From assembly GCF_001500315.1 (NCBI RefSeq), contig NZ_LLER01000010.1, positions 62,001-126,000 of the forward strand: 64,000 nucleotides of DNA, given 5' to 3'. The notes beneath the pieces are model-generated. The model ran no database searches. It was given only the letters and a program-made list of their open reading frames with translations, and had not been told where the DNA came from. The stretch's first letter is position 1. The number at the start of each line of letters is the position of its first letter. Below, piece after piece: positions 55,027-64,000 of this stretch. Source of the stretch: Staphylococcus auricularis. GTDB taxonomy: Bacteria > Bacillota > Bacilli > Staphylococcales > Staphylococcaceae. Both the position numbers and the translations under genes were made by a program.

Positions 55027-55779
55027 TCAGGATAAATGAAGTTGTTGTTTAAACGCTTTCATATAAGAGCGACTTACTTGGAATTTAAGCCCCTCTGTCA
55101 TCGTTAATTGATACGTATAATTAAACCAAGGTTCAATGGTCTGAATATGATTGATATTGACTAACGTTGCACGATGAATGCGTATCAAGTCTTGTTGTTT
55201 GAGACGTGATTCATAATGGCTGAGTGGTTCAGTGGTTTCAAAAGTTCTGTCCGTGGTGTAGATCGTCGTCGTACCTTGGTTAACCGTAATAGCAATGATT
55301 TCATCGAAGTGAATTAAATGGATGCGCTCATTTTCCTCAACGGGTAAGACGGGAGTTTGCTGGGAAGAAGCGGAGCCGGTCGTTTGCTGAGGTGTTGTAG
55401 TGCTATCGGTATGAGTAGGAGTAGCTTGCTGTTCTACTTTTTGTAAGGCTTGTGCAATCCGTTGTTGTTCGAATGGTTTTAATATGTAGTCTGTTGCGTT
55501 TAATTCAAATGCTTTTACAGCGAAAGCGTGATGGGCGGTCGCGAAAATGATATGGGGTGGATGATCCATTTGTTTAATTTTGGTCGCTAAATCAAGGCCG
55601 CTTTCATCCATCAAATTGATATCGATAAAGACGACATCGAAAGTATGACATAGCAATGCTTCTATGGCAGATTGAATCGAATCTGCTTCGTCAATCGCTT
55701 CAAAAGGGCGTATTTCTGATAGTAAAAAGCTAAGTTCATTGCGCGCTAAAGGTTCGTCTTCTACGATTAGAGCTCTCAC
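55027..55779 (-). CDS. lytR: Response regulator LytR (LytTR domain)
   Basis: A 250-residue regulator. The receiver domain (1-120) has the acidic pocket VEDE, the phosphorylation site Asp53 in [10 protein letters not shown] and the lysine in ILKPFEQQ. A Thr/Gln-rich linker (about 120-145) leads to a LytTR DNA-binding domain ([17 protein letters not shown] ... [13 protein letters not shown]). With LytS it activates lrgAB in response to membrane potential and metabolic signals. The GTG start follows AAAGGAGGAAC, one base after lytS. Confidence 0.94.
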   Translation of the reverse strand: MRALIVEDEPLARNELSFLLSEIRPFEAIDEADSIQSAIEALLCHTFDVVFIDINLMDESGLDLATKIKQMDHPPHIIFATAHHAFAVKAFELNATDYILKPFEQQRIAQALQKVEQQATPTHTDSTTTPQQTTGSASSQQTPVLPVEENERIHLIHFDEIIAITVNQGTTTIYTTDRTFETTEPLSHYESRLKQQDLIRIHRATLVNINHIQTIEPWFNYTYQLTMTEGLKFQVSRSYMKAFKQQLHLS

Positions 55780-55780
55780 T

Positions 55781-57535
55781 TTATTGTTCCTCCTTTAATT
55801 GATGATAGGGAAGGGTACAATCAATTCGGGTCCCTTCTATTGTTGAATGAAAATGAAGATGCGCATCTTGACCAAATAATCCAATTAAGCGTCTATTTAA
55901 ATTTACTAGAGCGCTCCCTGTACCAGATTCAGAAGGTACGACGCTTTGACCGAGTTGACCTAATTGAGATTCAGGAATACCTCGTCCGTTATCAGTTACA
56001 CCAAGGTAAAGCTTTTGATTTTCGTGATGTGCTACAACTTTGATATGATTATTTGTCTTACGATGTTTGAACGCGTGTTTAATCGCATTTTCAACTAAGA
56101 TTTGAATCACAAATGGGGGCACTTGTGCCTGTTCACAACTTTCATCAATATCAAATGTCACTTCAAAGCGATCAGGATGTCGGGCTTGTTCTAATGACAG
56201 AAACGCTTCTACTTGACGTAATTCTTGCTCCAGGGTAATGATATTATCTCTCGCACCTTGCAGATTAGAACGGAAGAATTGACTGAGTTGCAATAATAAT
56301 TTTCTCGCTTTCTCGCTATTAATGCGAATGAGTGCAGAAATGGTATTGATCGCATTAAAGAAGAAATGTGGATTGACTTGTGCTTGCAATGATTTAATTT
56401 CAGCATCACGTAACAATGCACTCTGCATTTCGGCGTGACCGAGTTCGAGTTGACTTGAAAAGATGTTGGCTAAGCCAGCTGCCAGTTGTTTATCTGCATG
56501 GGTGATCGTATTCCCTTCAGTGAAATAGAGTTTTAGTGTACCGACCACAGCATGATGCATATATAACGGCACGACGATAGCGCCTTCGAGGAGACATGTT
56601 TCATGATCACATCCGATTTCCGCTTTCGAATGGGCTTCTTTCATCGTACCTGTGCGAATGGCTTCCTTAGACAGATGTGTAATGATTGCCTTTTGAGGTT
56701 TGTGATGATCGCTTCCAGCCCCGATATGCGTTAAGATATCATGACGATTTGTGATTGCGACAGCAGACACGTGCATCAAATCACGAATGATGGTAGCAGC
56801 TTCCTTTGCAGATTGTTCATTTAACCCTTCTCTAAAATAGGGTAACGTCGCATTCGCTAACTGTAAGACGTCATGTGTTTGAACGGCACGTGCTTGCTCT
56901 TCTTGTTTAAGCGTAGATAAAATAATAGATAAAAAGATTGCGGCACCAAGTGAGTTAACACAGATCATAGGTAGGGCAATGAAGCGAACAAGTTCCCAAG
57001 CTGCAGAGATGTCTTCTGAAAATATCAGAATGCACAGCATTTGAATGGCTTCACATATAGCACCGATGACGGCCCCTTTTAATACTGTGGGATAACGTCG
57101 ATTGCGCATCGATTGTGCACCAAAATAGCCAGATAAAAGCCCGATAATGATTGAAGAAATAAGATAAGTATAGGCATCTGCTCCCCCAATATAGACACGG
57201 AATAATCCGGAGATGATGGCGACAATGACTCCGACGACAGGGCCCCCAATTAATCCTGCTACACTGATCGACAGCACACGGGTATTTGCCATTGAGGCAT
57301 CGGGATTTAAGTGTTGATATAAGAAATCACTTAAGATGTGGTTTCCTTTAATTTCTACACCGGTAATATTAGAAACGAGTGCAAAGCACCCGAAGATGAC
57401 GGTGAGTTGCCACTGCGCTCGGAAGGATTCCCGTTCGTTCATCATTTTTTTGAAATAAGGAATATTCATTAAGATATAAGCTAAGATGATGATTAAACCC
57501 ACACGTTCTATTAATAATATAAATAAATTTAACAT
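55781..57535 (-). CDS. lytS: Sensor histidine kinase LytS
   Basis: A 584-residue sensor. The N-terminal 5TM-Lyt membrane domain (about 1-190) is followed by a GAF-like region (about 225-365), a dimerisation/phosphoacceptor segment with the histidine in [15 protein letters not shown], and a HATPase domain with [13 protein letters not shown] (N box) and VTDNGRGIP (G1 box). It lies one base from lytR in a lytS-lytR-lrgA-lrgB cluster. The upstream 0.5 kb is shared with the divergent NorB-like gene. Confidence 0.95.
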   Translation of the reverse strand: MLNLFILLIERVGLIIILAYILMNIPYFKKMMNERESFRAQWQLTVIFGCFALVSNITGVEIKGNHILSDFLYQHLNPDASMANTRVLSISVAGLIGGPVVGVIVAIISGLFRVYIGGADAYTYLISSIIIGLLSGYFGAQSMRNRRYPTVLKGAVIGAICEAIQMLCILIFSEDISAAWELVRFIALPMICVNSLGAAIFLSIILSTLKQEEQARAVQTHDVLQLANATLPYFREGLNEQSAKEAATIIRDLMHVSAVAITNRHDILTHIGAGSDHHKPQKAIITHLSKEAIRTGTMKEAHSKAEIGCDHETCLLEGAIVVPLYMHHAVVGTLKLYFTEGNTITHADKQLAAGLANIFSSQLELGHAEMQSALLRDAEIKSLQAQVNPHFFFNAINTISALIRINSEKARKLLLQLSQFFRSNLQGARDNIITLEQELRQVEAFLSLEQARHPDRFEVTFDIDESCEQAQVPPFVIQILVENAIKHAFKHRKTNNHIKVVAHHENQKLYLGVTDNGRGIPESQLGQLGQSVVPSESGTGSALVNLNRRLIGLFGQDAHLHFHSTIEGTRIDCTLPYHQLKEEQ

Positions 57536-58047
57536 GGTTACACCTTATTTTTATGAGGTTCATTTTTACTTTAGACGTTCCGCACTCGATGAACCGTTAC
57601 GCTCATTTTTAGAAAGTTGCATGCTAAGTGATGATTTATTTTAGTTCATTTGTGATGCGTCTTTAAATACATTATACATTAAATAAAAGATGTTAATTAA
57701 AGATATTTACAAAACAAATGAGATGATTTTAGTAAAATTTAATGACATTTATCAAAAAAGATATAATTTTCACAATTAATATACAGAAAAATATAGCAAT
57801 ATTTAAAAATAAGTGTTAATTTACAGATATAGGTTTTTGAAAAATTTGAAAATTTGTCATGTTTTTTGAAGGGGAGCATGGCATTCACTTACATATTGAA
57901 TTACGAAAATCGTGATATCGATTTTACAGCATAAACGATTTGAGTTTACTATAGACATTTTAATTGTAAATTTCAGCTGTCATTGAAGGGTGTATAGTAG
58001 ATTTGAATCTTTATATATAAGAGATTTTATTAGAGGGCAAATTCATC
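57536..58047. other. AT-rich divergent control region of lytS and the NorB-like gene
   Basis: Around 510 bases with no coding frame. It includes long A/T runs (about 57680-57840) and an inverted repeat AAAATCG/CGATTTT (57906-57912, 57919-57925). Promoters of both divergent genes must lie here; I could not define either convincingly. GAGGGCAAATTC precedes the NorB-like ATG. Confidence 0.5.
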
Positions 58048-59439
58048 ATGGATTCAAGTCAAACCTTCAAAGGAGACAATCGACTCCTTTTAGGTATTTT
58101 TTTAGCTGTTATTACTTTTTGGCTATTCTCAAACTCTATTGTCAATATCGTGAATGATGTGCAAACATCATTTAGTAGCAATGTTTCAACGATTGGTACC
58201 GCTGTAAGTATAACGTCACTGCTCTGTGGGTTACTCGTTGTAGGCTCTGGAGGTATGGCAGATCGATACGGGCGTGTGAAAATGGTCTATATTGGACTCG
58301 TCTTAAATATTATTGGTTCTATTCTCGTTATTTGTTCATCGTTTACAGTGTTATTAATTATAGGACGAAGTGTACAAGGCTTCTCAGCTGCATGTATCAT
58401 GCCAGCCACGTTAGCGATTATCAACGAATACTATAAAGATAAAGAGCGCCAACGCGCACTGAGCTATTGGTCTATCGCATCATGGGGTGGTACAGGGATT
58501 TCAACCTTCTTCGGAGGTATCGTAGCTACCAATTTAGGGTGGCGCTATATTTTTGTATTCTCCATTATTGTTTCTATCGCTTCGATGTTATTGATGAAAC
58601 ATACACCTGAAACGAAAGGGGTCCAAACAGAAGCGTCACGAAAGGCACGTTTTGATATGGTAGGGTTAATCATCCTCGTCATAGCGATGCTCGGTGTCAA
58701 TTTAGTGATCACACAATCCTCTACACTCGGATTCTTTTCTCCAGTTATTATTGGATTACTCGCGCTATTTATCATAGCAGGGGTGGGCTTTGTTTATTAT
58801 GAAGATAAAGTTAAAAATCCACTGATTGATCTAAACTTGTTTAAGCATAAAGCTTATGTTGGTGCCACACTTTCTAACTTTTTACTGAATGGGGTGGCTG
58901 GTTCTCTCATTATTGCAAACACATACTATCAATCTGGATTGCGTTTTACATCCCAGCAATCCGGTTATATTTCACTCACTTATCTCTTCTCAGTACTCAT
59001 CATGATCCGTGTTGGCGAGAAGATTCTCCAACATGTGGGACCTAAACGTCCGATGATGATTGGTGCCTTGTTAAATGCGATAGGAGTAATCTTACTGTGT
59101 CTCACATTTCTACCGACTCCATGGTATGTGTTGAGTAGTGTAGTTGGTTACTTATTCTATGGTATGGGGCTCGGATTATATGCGACACCATCAACAGATA
59201 CGGCCGTGGCAGCAGCACCGAGCGATAAAGTAGGTGTTGCTTCAGGAATTTATAAAATGGCGTCTTCTCTAGGTAATTCATTTGGACTCGCATTATCTGT
59301 TACGATTTTCACGATGGTTGCGGCGCATTCATCTACAGAAATAGGCGCAATGGTAGGACAAATGTTTAATGCAGCGTTAGGCGTGATTGCTTTGATTCTC
59401 ATCTTTGTATTCGTACCTAAACACTATATGAATAATTGA
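58048..59439 (+). CDS. norB: NorB-like multidrug MFS exporter
   Basis: A 463-residue transporter with about 14 helices, strongly resembling S. aureus NorB: an opening with FWLFSNSIVNIV, GGMADRYGRVKM (motif A), VQGFSAACIMPATLAI, ALSYWSIASWGGTGISTFFGG (motif C region) and LFYGMGLGLYATPSTDTAVAAAPSDKVGVASGIYKMASS near the C-terminus. NorB exports quinolones, tetracycline and other compounds under MgrA control in S. aureus. Assignment to norB rather than a close paralogue rests on motif similarity; the gene at 42762 is a more distant relative. Confidence 0.82.
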   Translation: MDSSQTFKGDNRLLLGIFLAVITFWLFSNSIVNIVNDVQTSFSSNVSTIGTAVSITSLLCGLLVVGSGGMADRYGRVKMVYIGLVLNIIGSILVICSSFTVLLIIGRSVQGFSAACIMPATLAIINEYYKDKERQRALSYWSIASWGGTGISTFFGGIVATNLGWRYIFVFSIIVSIASMLLMKHTPETKGVQTEASRKARFDMVGLIILVIAMLGVNLVITQSSTLGFFSPVIIGLLALFIIAGVGFVYYEDKVKNPLIDLNLFKHKAYVGATLSNFLLNGVAGSLIIANTYYQSGLRFTSQQSGYISLTYLFSVLIMIRVGEKILQHVGPKRPMMIGALLNAIGVILLCLTFLPTPWYVLSSVVGYLFYGMGLGLYATPSTDTAVAAAPSDKVGVASGIYKMASSLGNSFGLALSVTIFTMVAAHSSTEIGAMVGQMFNAALGVIALILIFVFVPKHYMNN

Positions 59440-59605
59440 GTGATTCTGAATGCATACAATAAAACTTATGGTTGAGCGGATGTTTAAAATCAAGGTCGCT
59501 GATTCGCATATGAACCCTTCTTTTCTAAAAAATATTTAAAAATCATTGAAAGCGATTTCTTAAAAAGCTTATAATAAAACAAATGAAGACAAGGGGGATT
59601 AACGA

Positions 59606-61213
59606 ATGGATGCTTTATGGCAAACACCTGAAACGCGAGAAACATTATTAAAACGTTTGATTCAACATCATACTGTGACTGACTCAGAGAGTGAGCGCAC
59701 GTTTCCATCATTTGTGAAATCATTGTTGTTGGAACTCGATTATTTTAATGCACATCAAGACCAACTCCTAATCACTTATGCTAAGGATAAGAAGCCATTG
59801 TTATTAGCGCATTATCGCGCAGCGAAAGGATCTAAACGGACAGTCGTATTGATCAGTCATTTTGATACGGTAGGTATTGAAGACTACGGTATGTTTGAAA
59901 CACACGCGATGTCACCAGATGCGCTATATCAAGCTTATCTTGAACATCCGTCTTATCTGGATTCGCAAGCGCAGATTGATTTAGAAAGCGGCGATTATTT
60001 ATTTGGTCGTGGTAGTATGGACATGAAGGCAGGACTCATGTTGCATATGTCTCTACTCGAAAAAGCGATCATAGAAGCATGGGACGTCAATTTAATTTTA
60101 GTCACTGTACCAGATGAAGAGGTATATTCTTCTGGTATGAGAAAGGTTGTTGAAGCGTTGGCAACCATAAAAGAGAAGGAAGGATTAGATATCCAACTTC
60201 ATCTAAATAGCGAACCGACGATGCAGGAAGATATGTCTTCTGATGATCATTATGTTTACAGTGGTTCGATTGGTAAAATGATGCCAGGTATCGTGTGCTA
60301 TGGTAAAGCCACACACGTCGGTAATCCGTTAAGCGGATTGAGTTCGAATTATATGATGAGTTATATTAACCAAGCTATTGAATACAATCGTGCATTCAGA
60401 GAAACGTACGATCAAGAAAGTACACCACTACCCGTTTCATTAATGAATAAAGACTTGAAAGCACATTATGATGTCCAAACACCGTTTATTTCAGTCGGTT
60501 TGTATAATGTATTTTCATTCAAGCGATCACCAGAAGCGGTCTTTCGCTTATTTAATGATGAAGTGATTGCAGCAGTCGAACGTTGTGAACAAGATTGGTT
60601 AACTTTATTAGAAAACGAAGATTTACCATTTGAAGGCAAGATTAACGTCCTTACGTTAGAGCAATTGAAAGGCTATGCGATACAACAGTTTGGGGAAAGC
60701 CAAGTTGAAACGTGGATTGATGAAGCGATTGAAGAGATTCCTGAACTTTATTATCAAAATTTACACATCGCTAAACAGTTACTACAACGTTGTAGCGACA
60801 TTACGCCAGCTGTCGTGACACTCTTTGCAGCACCTTATTATCCAGCAGTCAATGCTTCTGAGGATCCGCTTGCGCAACGTATCGTTAAGACAGTGCAACA
60901 GACATTAGAATCACAGTACCAAAGACCAAGTCACCACGTACACTACTTTAATACGATTAGTGATTCGAGCTATGCGCAACATCAAGGAGATCAGACACTG
61001 GGTGAAACATTTAAACGTAACTGTGCTAACTTCAATCGCACGTATCACTTACCTTTTGAAAGTATTCAACGTATTAGCGCACCGACAATCTTGTGTGGAC
61101 CCGTAGGTAAAGATGCCCACAAGATGGGTGAAAGACTACATAAACATAGTGCGTTCGTAGAGTTACCTTATGTATTAGAAACAATTATTACTGAACACTT
61201 TATTAAAGAGTGA
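59606..61213 (+). CDS. RocB-like M20 family peptidase
   Basis: A 535-residue protein of the M20 metallopeptidase superfamily, long form resembling RocB. Metal-site motifs are ISHFDTVG, GRGSMDMKAGL and PDEEVYSSG, with HVGN in the dimerisation region. RocB is linked with arginine use in Bacillus, but its reaction is not established, and no other arginine gene is near. The ATG follows AAGGGGGATTAACG. It is monocistronic with a terminator behind it. Confidence 0.85.
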   Translation: MDALWQTPETRETLLKRLIQHHTVTDSESERTFPSFVKSLLLELDYFNAHQDQLLITYAKDKKPLLLAHYRAAKGSKRTVVLISHFDTVGIEDYGMFETHAMSPDALYQAYLEHPSYLDSQAQIDLESGDYLFGRGSMDMKAGLMLHMSLLEKAIIEAWDVNLILVTVPDEEVYSSGMRKVVEALATIKEKEGLDIQLHLNSEPTMQEDMSSDDHYVYSGSIGKMMPGIVCYGKATHVGNPLSGLSSNYMMSYINQAIEYNRAFRETYDQESTPLPVSLMNKDLKAHYDVQTPFISVGLYNVFSFKRSPEAVFRLFNDEVIAAVERCEQDWLTLLENEDLPFEGKINVLTLEQLKGYAIQQFGESQVETWIDEAIEEIPELYYQNLHIAKQLLQRCSDITPAVVTLFAAPYYPAVNASEDPLAQRIVKTVQQTLESQYQRPSHHVHYFNTISDSSYAQHQGDQTLGETFKRNCANFNRTYHLPFESIQRISAPTILCGPVGKDAHKMGERLHKHSAFVELPYVLETIITEHFIKE

Positions 61214-61254
61214 CATGAGAGCAACTGTGTAAAATAAATAGAAATGATAGTAAA

Positions 61255-61288
61255 AAAAGGCTTGGAACATATCGAATCCAAGCCTTTT
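61255..61288. terminator. Bidirectional terminator
   Basis: AAAAGGCTTGGA and TCCAAGCCTTTT form a perfect 12-pair stem with a 10-base loop, between the convergent peptidase and yidC genes. Confidence 0.9.
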
Positions 61289-61300
61289 ACTATGCTAAAG

Positions 61301-62131
61301 TTAGCTATTTGAAGTCTCTTCATCATCAGACAGTTGAATGTGATGATTTTCTCGTAATTGTTGAGCCTCTTTCACAGCGACTTTATGGTAATGACTGTGC
61401 GCAAAATGCATTTGAATGATTAAGAATAACCCACTGAATGTCCAATATAGACCAAGCGCAGAAGTTGAATGAAGGGATGCAAAGGAAATGAAGATGGGTG
61501 ACGCAACCATCATAAAATAATAGGTACCGCGTTGTGATTTCGGATAGTGCATCGCATTCACTAACGGTTGGATAAAGTACATTACGGCTGCGATCAAGGT
61601 GATGGCGAGATCCGGTTCCATTAAGTTAAACCATAGGAAGTGTGGATGCTCAATAATGCCACCTTCTGAAGGGTAGCGTAATGCAGCGACGAGTCCAAGG
61701 ATAATGGGTATTTGTATAAGTATAGGCAGGCAACCGACTAATCCTTTCCAAGGACTGATACCATATTTACTATATGTTTCAGTGAGGGCACGATTCGCTT
61801 GTTGTCTTTCCTCTGGCGTTTTTGCCTCTTTTAGTTTTTGATGCATCTGATCTAATTCAGGTTGAACGACTTTTGTTTTCTCACGTGTAATATGCATGTT
61901 TTTAGTTTGAATAAGCATGAAAGGGAGTAAGATGAATCTGACAAGCAGTACCATGATAATGATTGCTAAGCCGTATTGTTCATTGAATAAATGACCAAGT
62001 GCATGTATCAGTTGATCGATCGGTTGAACGAAAACATGATAAAAAATGCCAGTGCGATCTTCTTCTCTTGAGTAGTCACAACCTGTTAATATGAAAGATA
62101 AAAACAGGATCCCTATGATGAGTTTCTTCAT
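61301..62131 (-). CDS. yidC: Membrane protein insertase YidC (lipoprotein type)
   Basis: A 276-residue insertase of the Oxa1/YidC/Alb3 family. The signal peptide ends in LTGC with Cys18 as lipid anchor, as in Gram-positive YidC. Five membrane helices follow; the conserved arginine of the hydrophilic groove is Arg65 in LLVRFILLPF, and the cytoplasmic hairpin holds QPELDQMHQKLKEAKTPEERQQ. The C-terminus is short and acidic. It helps insert and fold membrane proteins with or beside Sec. Confidence 0.94.
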   Translation of the reverse strand: MKKLIIGILFLSFILTGCDYSREEDRTGIFYHVFVQPIDQLIHALGHLFNEQYGLAIIIMVLLVRFILLPFMLIQTKNMHITREKTKVVQPELDQMHQKLKEAKTPEERQQANRALTETYSKYGISPWKGLVGCLPILIQIPIILGLVAALRYPSEGGIIEHPHFLWFNLMEPDLAITLIAAVMYFIQPLVNAMHYPKSQRGTYYFMMVASPIFISFASLHSTSALGLYWTFSGLFLIIQMHFAHSHYHKVAVKEAQQLRENHHIQLSDDEETSNS

Positions 62132-62372
62132 TAATATCGTGCCTCCACTTCAAATTAAGAACACCCATACTGTACCATAATTCATTTCACGCAGTGTTTC
62201 GGTGTGCCACACTGTGCGAAAATCATGCCAAAGTGTAGGATTAAAGAGGTGTTTTGTGAAGTGTTGAGGGATAGAACATATGGTAATGAAGTGCGTGTTA
62301 AATCGTTTTGACACGATAAAATAAAGCAGTTGTTTTAAGATTATATGTAAGGCAAATGAAAGAAGGATAAAT

Positions 62373-63191
62373 ATGAGAATCGGAGCTATCGCAGACTTGC
62401 ACGTGGATCGTCATGAGTCATTGACACCCAAAGATTATCTCATGAATTTAATAGAAGTCGTTGACGCACAACAACTAGATTTACTGATTATTGCAGGAGA
62501 TATCTCAAATACGTTCGAGCTCACGCACAATTTTATCACTGAGTTTCAACAAATGTGTCGTATTCCAATACGTTTTATACCCGGGAATCATGATTTTTGG
62601 ACGTCTGAAGTTCACACATCATCTAAAACAATTCTACAGCGTTATATGGAGATGGATGCCTGCTTAATGAACCGACCTTACATCATCAATGATCGCTGGG
62701 CGATTGTAGGTAACCCCGCTTGGTACGACCATCGATATGGGGACCATGAACGATTTTCAGAAGCGCGTATAGATCGCGGGAAATTTAAAGGTGCGACTTG
62801 GCAAGACAAAGAAAAAATTAATTGGGATTATAGTGATCGTAGTCTGTCTCAATTAGCAGCAGCACAGGCACGTAAAGACTTAGAAACATTGAGGGATAAA
62901 CAGATTATCTTAGTAACACATATCGTCACGCATCCTCGTTTTGTCGTACCTACACCTCATCGTATTTTTGACTTTTTTAATGCTTTTATCGGGACACGTG
63001 ACTTTGATGAACTCTATCAAGATTTCCCGATTCGTTATAGTATTATGGGACACGTTCATTTTCGAAAACAAATCGAAGAAAAAGGTGTTCGTTATATATG
63101 TCCATGTCTCGGTTATCCAAGACAATGGCGAACACCACATATTTCCCGAGAAATAAATGATACGCTAGCGATTATAGAAATAGAAGATTAA
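62373..63191 (+). CDS. Metallophosphoesterase
   Basis: A 272-residue calcineurin-like phosphoesterase. All five metal-binding blocks are present: ADLHVD, AGDISN, GNHDFW, THIVTH and GHVHFR. The ATG follows GAAAGAAGGATAAAT. The group includes phosphatases and nucleases; specificity cannot be read. It is monocistronic. Confidence 0.88.
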   Translation: MRIGAIADLHVDRHESLTPKDYLMNLIEVVDAQQLDLLIIAGDISNTFELTHNFITEFQQMCRIPIRFIPGNHDFWTSEVHTSSKTILQRYMEMDACLMNRPYIINDRWAIVGNPAWYDHRYGDHERFSEARIDRGKFKGATWQDKEKINWDYSDRSLSQLAAAQARKDLETLRDKQIILVTHIVTHPRFVVPTPHRIFDFFNAFIGTRDFDELYQDFPIRYSIMGHVHFRKQIEEKGVRYICPCLGYPRQWRTPHISREINDTLAIIEIED

Positions 63192-63282
63192 AGTTTGTGT
63201 CGTTGCTAACGCTAACCGTTCAGAGCTACAGTAGTTTGAAGCGGAGCCCAATTAAGCCATAACTAATAACAATTTCGATATT

Positions 63283-63906
63283 TTAGCGCGGAGATGGCGC
63301 ATCAATATAAAAGCTCATCCGACCTGCTGCATCGAAACTACGTTGTAATTGCGCTTTTGGAATTCTATTACGTTGAAGTCGTCCTGGAAAGATAGCAGGG
63401 ACATGGAGCTGATCACAAAGCTGAGCCCATAATGGATCGACATAATAATAGTATGTGTCATCAAACCCAGTGAGTACTGTGATATGAATATTCGATACTA
63501 ACTGTTCTTGATGGTGATCAATTTTGAAGCGTTGTTTCACCGGACGTTTAGCTCGTGAGGTAGGATAGATTACGACAGGTTGACCTTGTTTGAGCACGTC
63601 TTCTAGTTCAGTTAAAGATGTACCAGAACTATCTTTAACCTGTGGGGTGAAACGTTTTAAATATGGTACAAATGCAGTGGGGAAGATGGTTTGATGATGC
63701 CCCAATTTGATGATTGATTGATGACCTACGTAACCTTTACGTGGGTTATTTGGATGTTTAGGCCAATGTTTCATGATTTTTGTGGCTTTCACATCGATAT
63801 GGTTATACTGCAGAATCATGGCTGCAGATACACCTTCACACCCCATTAACATCGGAATTGGGAAGAGTTGACTGATGGGTTTTACAGGTAGTTGAATTGC
63901 GCGCAT
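63283..63906 (-). CDS. C39-like cysteine peptidase family protein
   Basis: A 207-residue protein of the peptidase C39_2/papain-like type. The likely catalytic Cys23 is in MGCEGVSAAMIL, and the His and following Asp are in SNIHITVLTGFDDTYYYYVDPL. The N-terminus lacks a signal peptide. GGAGGTGACGCC precedes the ATG. Related proteins occur widely in Firmicutes without a known substrate. The 94 bases to the window edge hold its promoter at most. Confidence 0.83.
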   Translation of the reverse strand: MRAIQLPVKPISQLFPIPMLMGCEGVSAAMILQYNHIDVKATKIMKHWPKHPNNPRKGYVGHQSIIKLGHHQTIFPTAFVPYLKRFTPQVKDSSGTSLTELEDVLKQGQPVVIYPTSRAKRPVKQRFKIDHHQEQLVSNIHITVLTGFDDTYYYYVDPLWAQLCDQLHVPAIFPGRLQRNRIPKAQLQRSFDAAGRMSFYIDAPSPR

Positions 63907-64000
63907 GGCGTCACCTCCAAATCATTACTCGTAGTATATACTGAATGATTCAAAAATGCACGATTAAGCACAGCGTATTGAGTTTATTTTCACTGCGTAG

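Noticed and set aside
57839-57856. A second CodY-like box before the NorB-like gene
   Set aside because: About 11 of 15 matches in very AT-rich DNA, which is expected by chance.
1-64000. tRNA or rRNA genes, CRISPR arrays, insertion sequences or prophage
   Set aside because: No cloverleaf-like or rRNA sequence, regularly spaced repeats, transposase or integrase motifs were seen on reading both strands.

Overview
The window is a stretch of Staphylococcus chromosome. Genus-level markers are SarA, the mevalonate-kinase cluster mvaK1-mvaD-mvaK2, lytSR-lrgAB, the vraABC cluster and coproheme decarboxylase HemQ. Gene order from vraA through pta, mva, argS and up to sarA follows the S. aureus arrangement as I remember it. 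After sarA, the gluconate operon, ppk-ppx, opuC and lytSR-lrgAB lie together, which differs from S. aureus. The species is therefore probably not S. aureus, but I cannot name it from sequence alone. I see no phage, transposase, integrase, rRNA, tRNA or CRISPR array, so this is core chromosome rather than an accessory island.

Layout. 1-2.4 kb: the tail of vraA, then vraB, vraC and a small hotdog-like protein, followed by a structured gene-free 0.6 kb. 2.5-9.4 kb: a pyridoxal kinase of the dual-cysteine type, ung with two small followers, an amino acid permease, a split threonine/serine exporter and hemQ. 9.5-15.6 kb: pta-lipL, then the three-gene mevalonate operon and a DUF1450 protein. 15.8-27 kb: housekeeping genes (flavodoxin-like reductase, GNAT, HD hydrolase, YwhD, YwiB-ArgS, HhH-GPD glycosylase), an iron-type ABC binding protein and permease without ATPase, a HAD plus degenerate alpha/beta-hydrolase pair, a secreted protein and a membrane protein. 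27.3 kb: sarA with a long upstream control region.

28.3-34.2 kb: a frameshifted transporter of the bile acid/arsenite superfamily, a membrane MerR-like regulator, and the gluconate operon gntR-gntK-gntP with a cre site and a Bacillus-type GntR operator. 34.4-40 kb: two small proteins, an NAD(P)-binding/DUF2867 protein and the polyphosphate pair ppk-ppx. 40.4-47.8 kb: M42 aminopeptidase, CPBP protease, two MFS exporters, a CitMHS citrate-type transporter behind a Fur-like box, and a YdeI-family protein. 48-51.6 kb: the opuCABCD compatible-solute importer behind a structured leader. 51.7-57.5 kb: acyl-CoA dehydrogenase-like protein, DUF4242 protein behind a CodY-like box, and lytS-lytR-lrgA-lrgB. 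58-64 kb: a NorB-like exporter, RocB-like peptidase, YidC, a metallophosphoesterase and a C39-type peptidase.

The protein-coding content is mostly conventional. The more unusual material lies in control regions and degenerate genes: several structured gene-free stretches, a recurring GGGACA/TGTCCC inverted-repeat family, Rex-, Fur- and CodY-like boxes in unexpected places, a homopolymer frameshift, and enzymes whose catalytic residues have changed.
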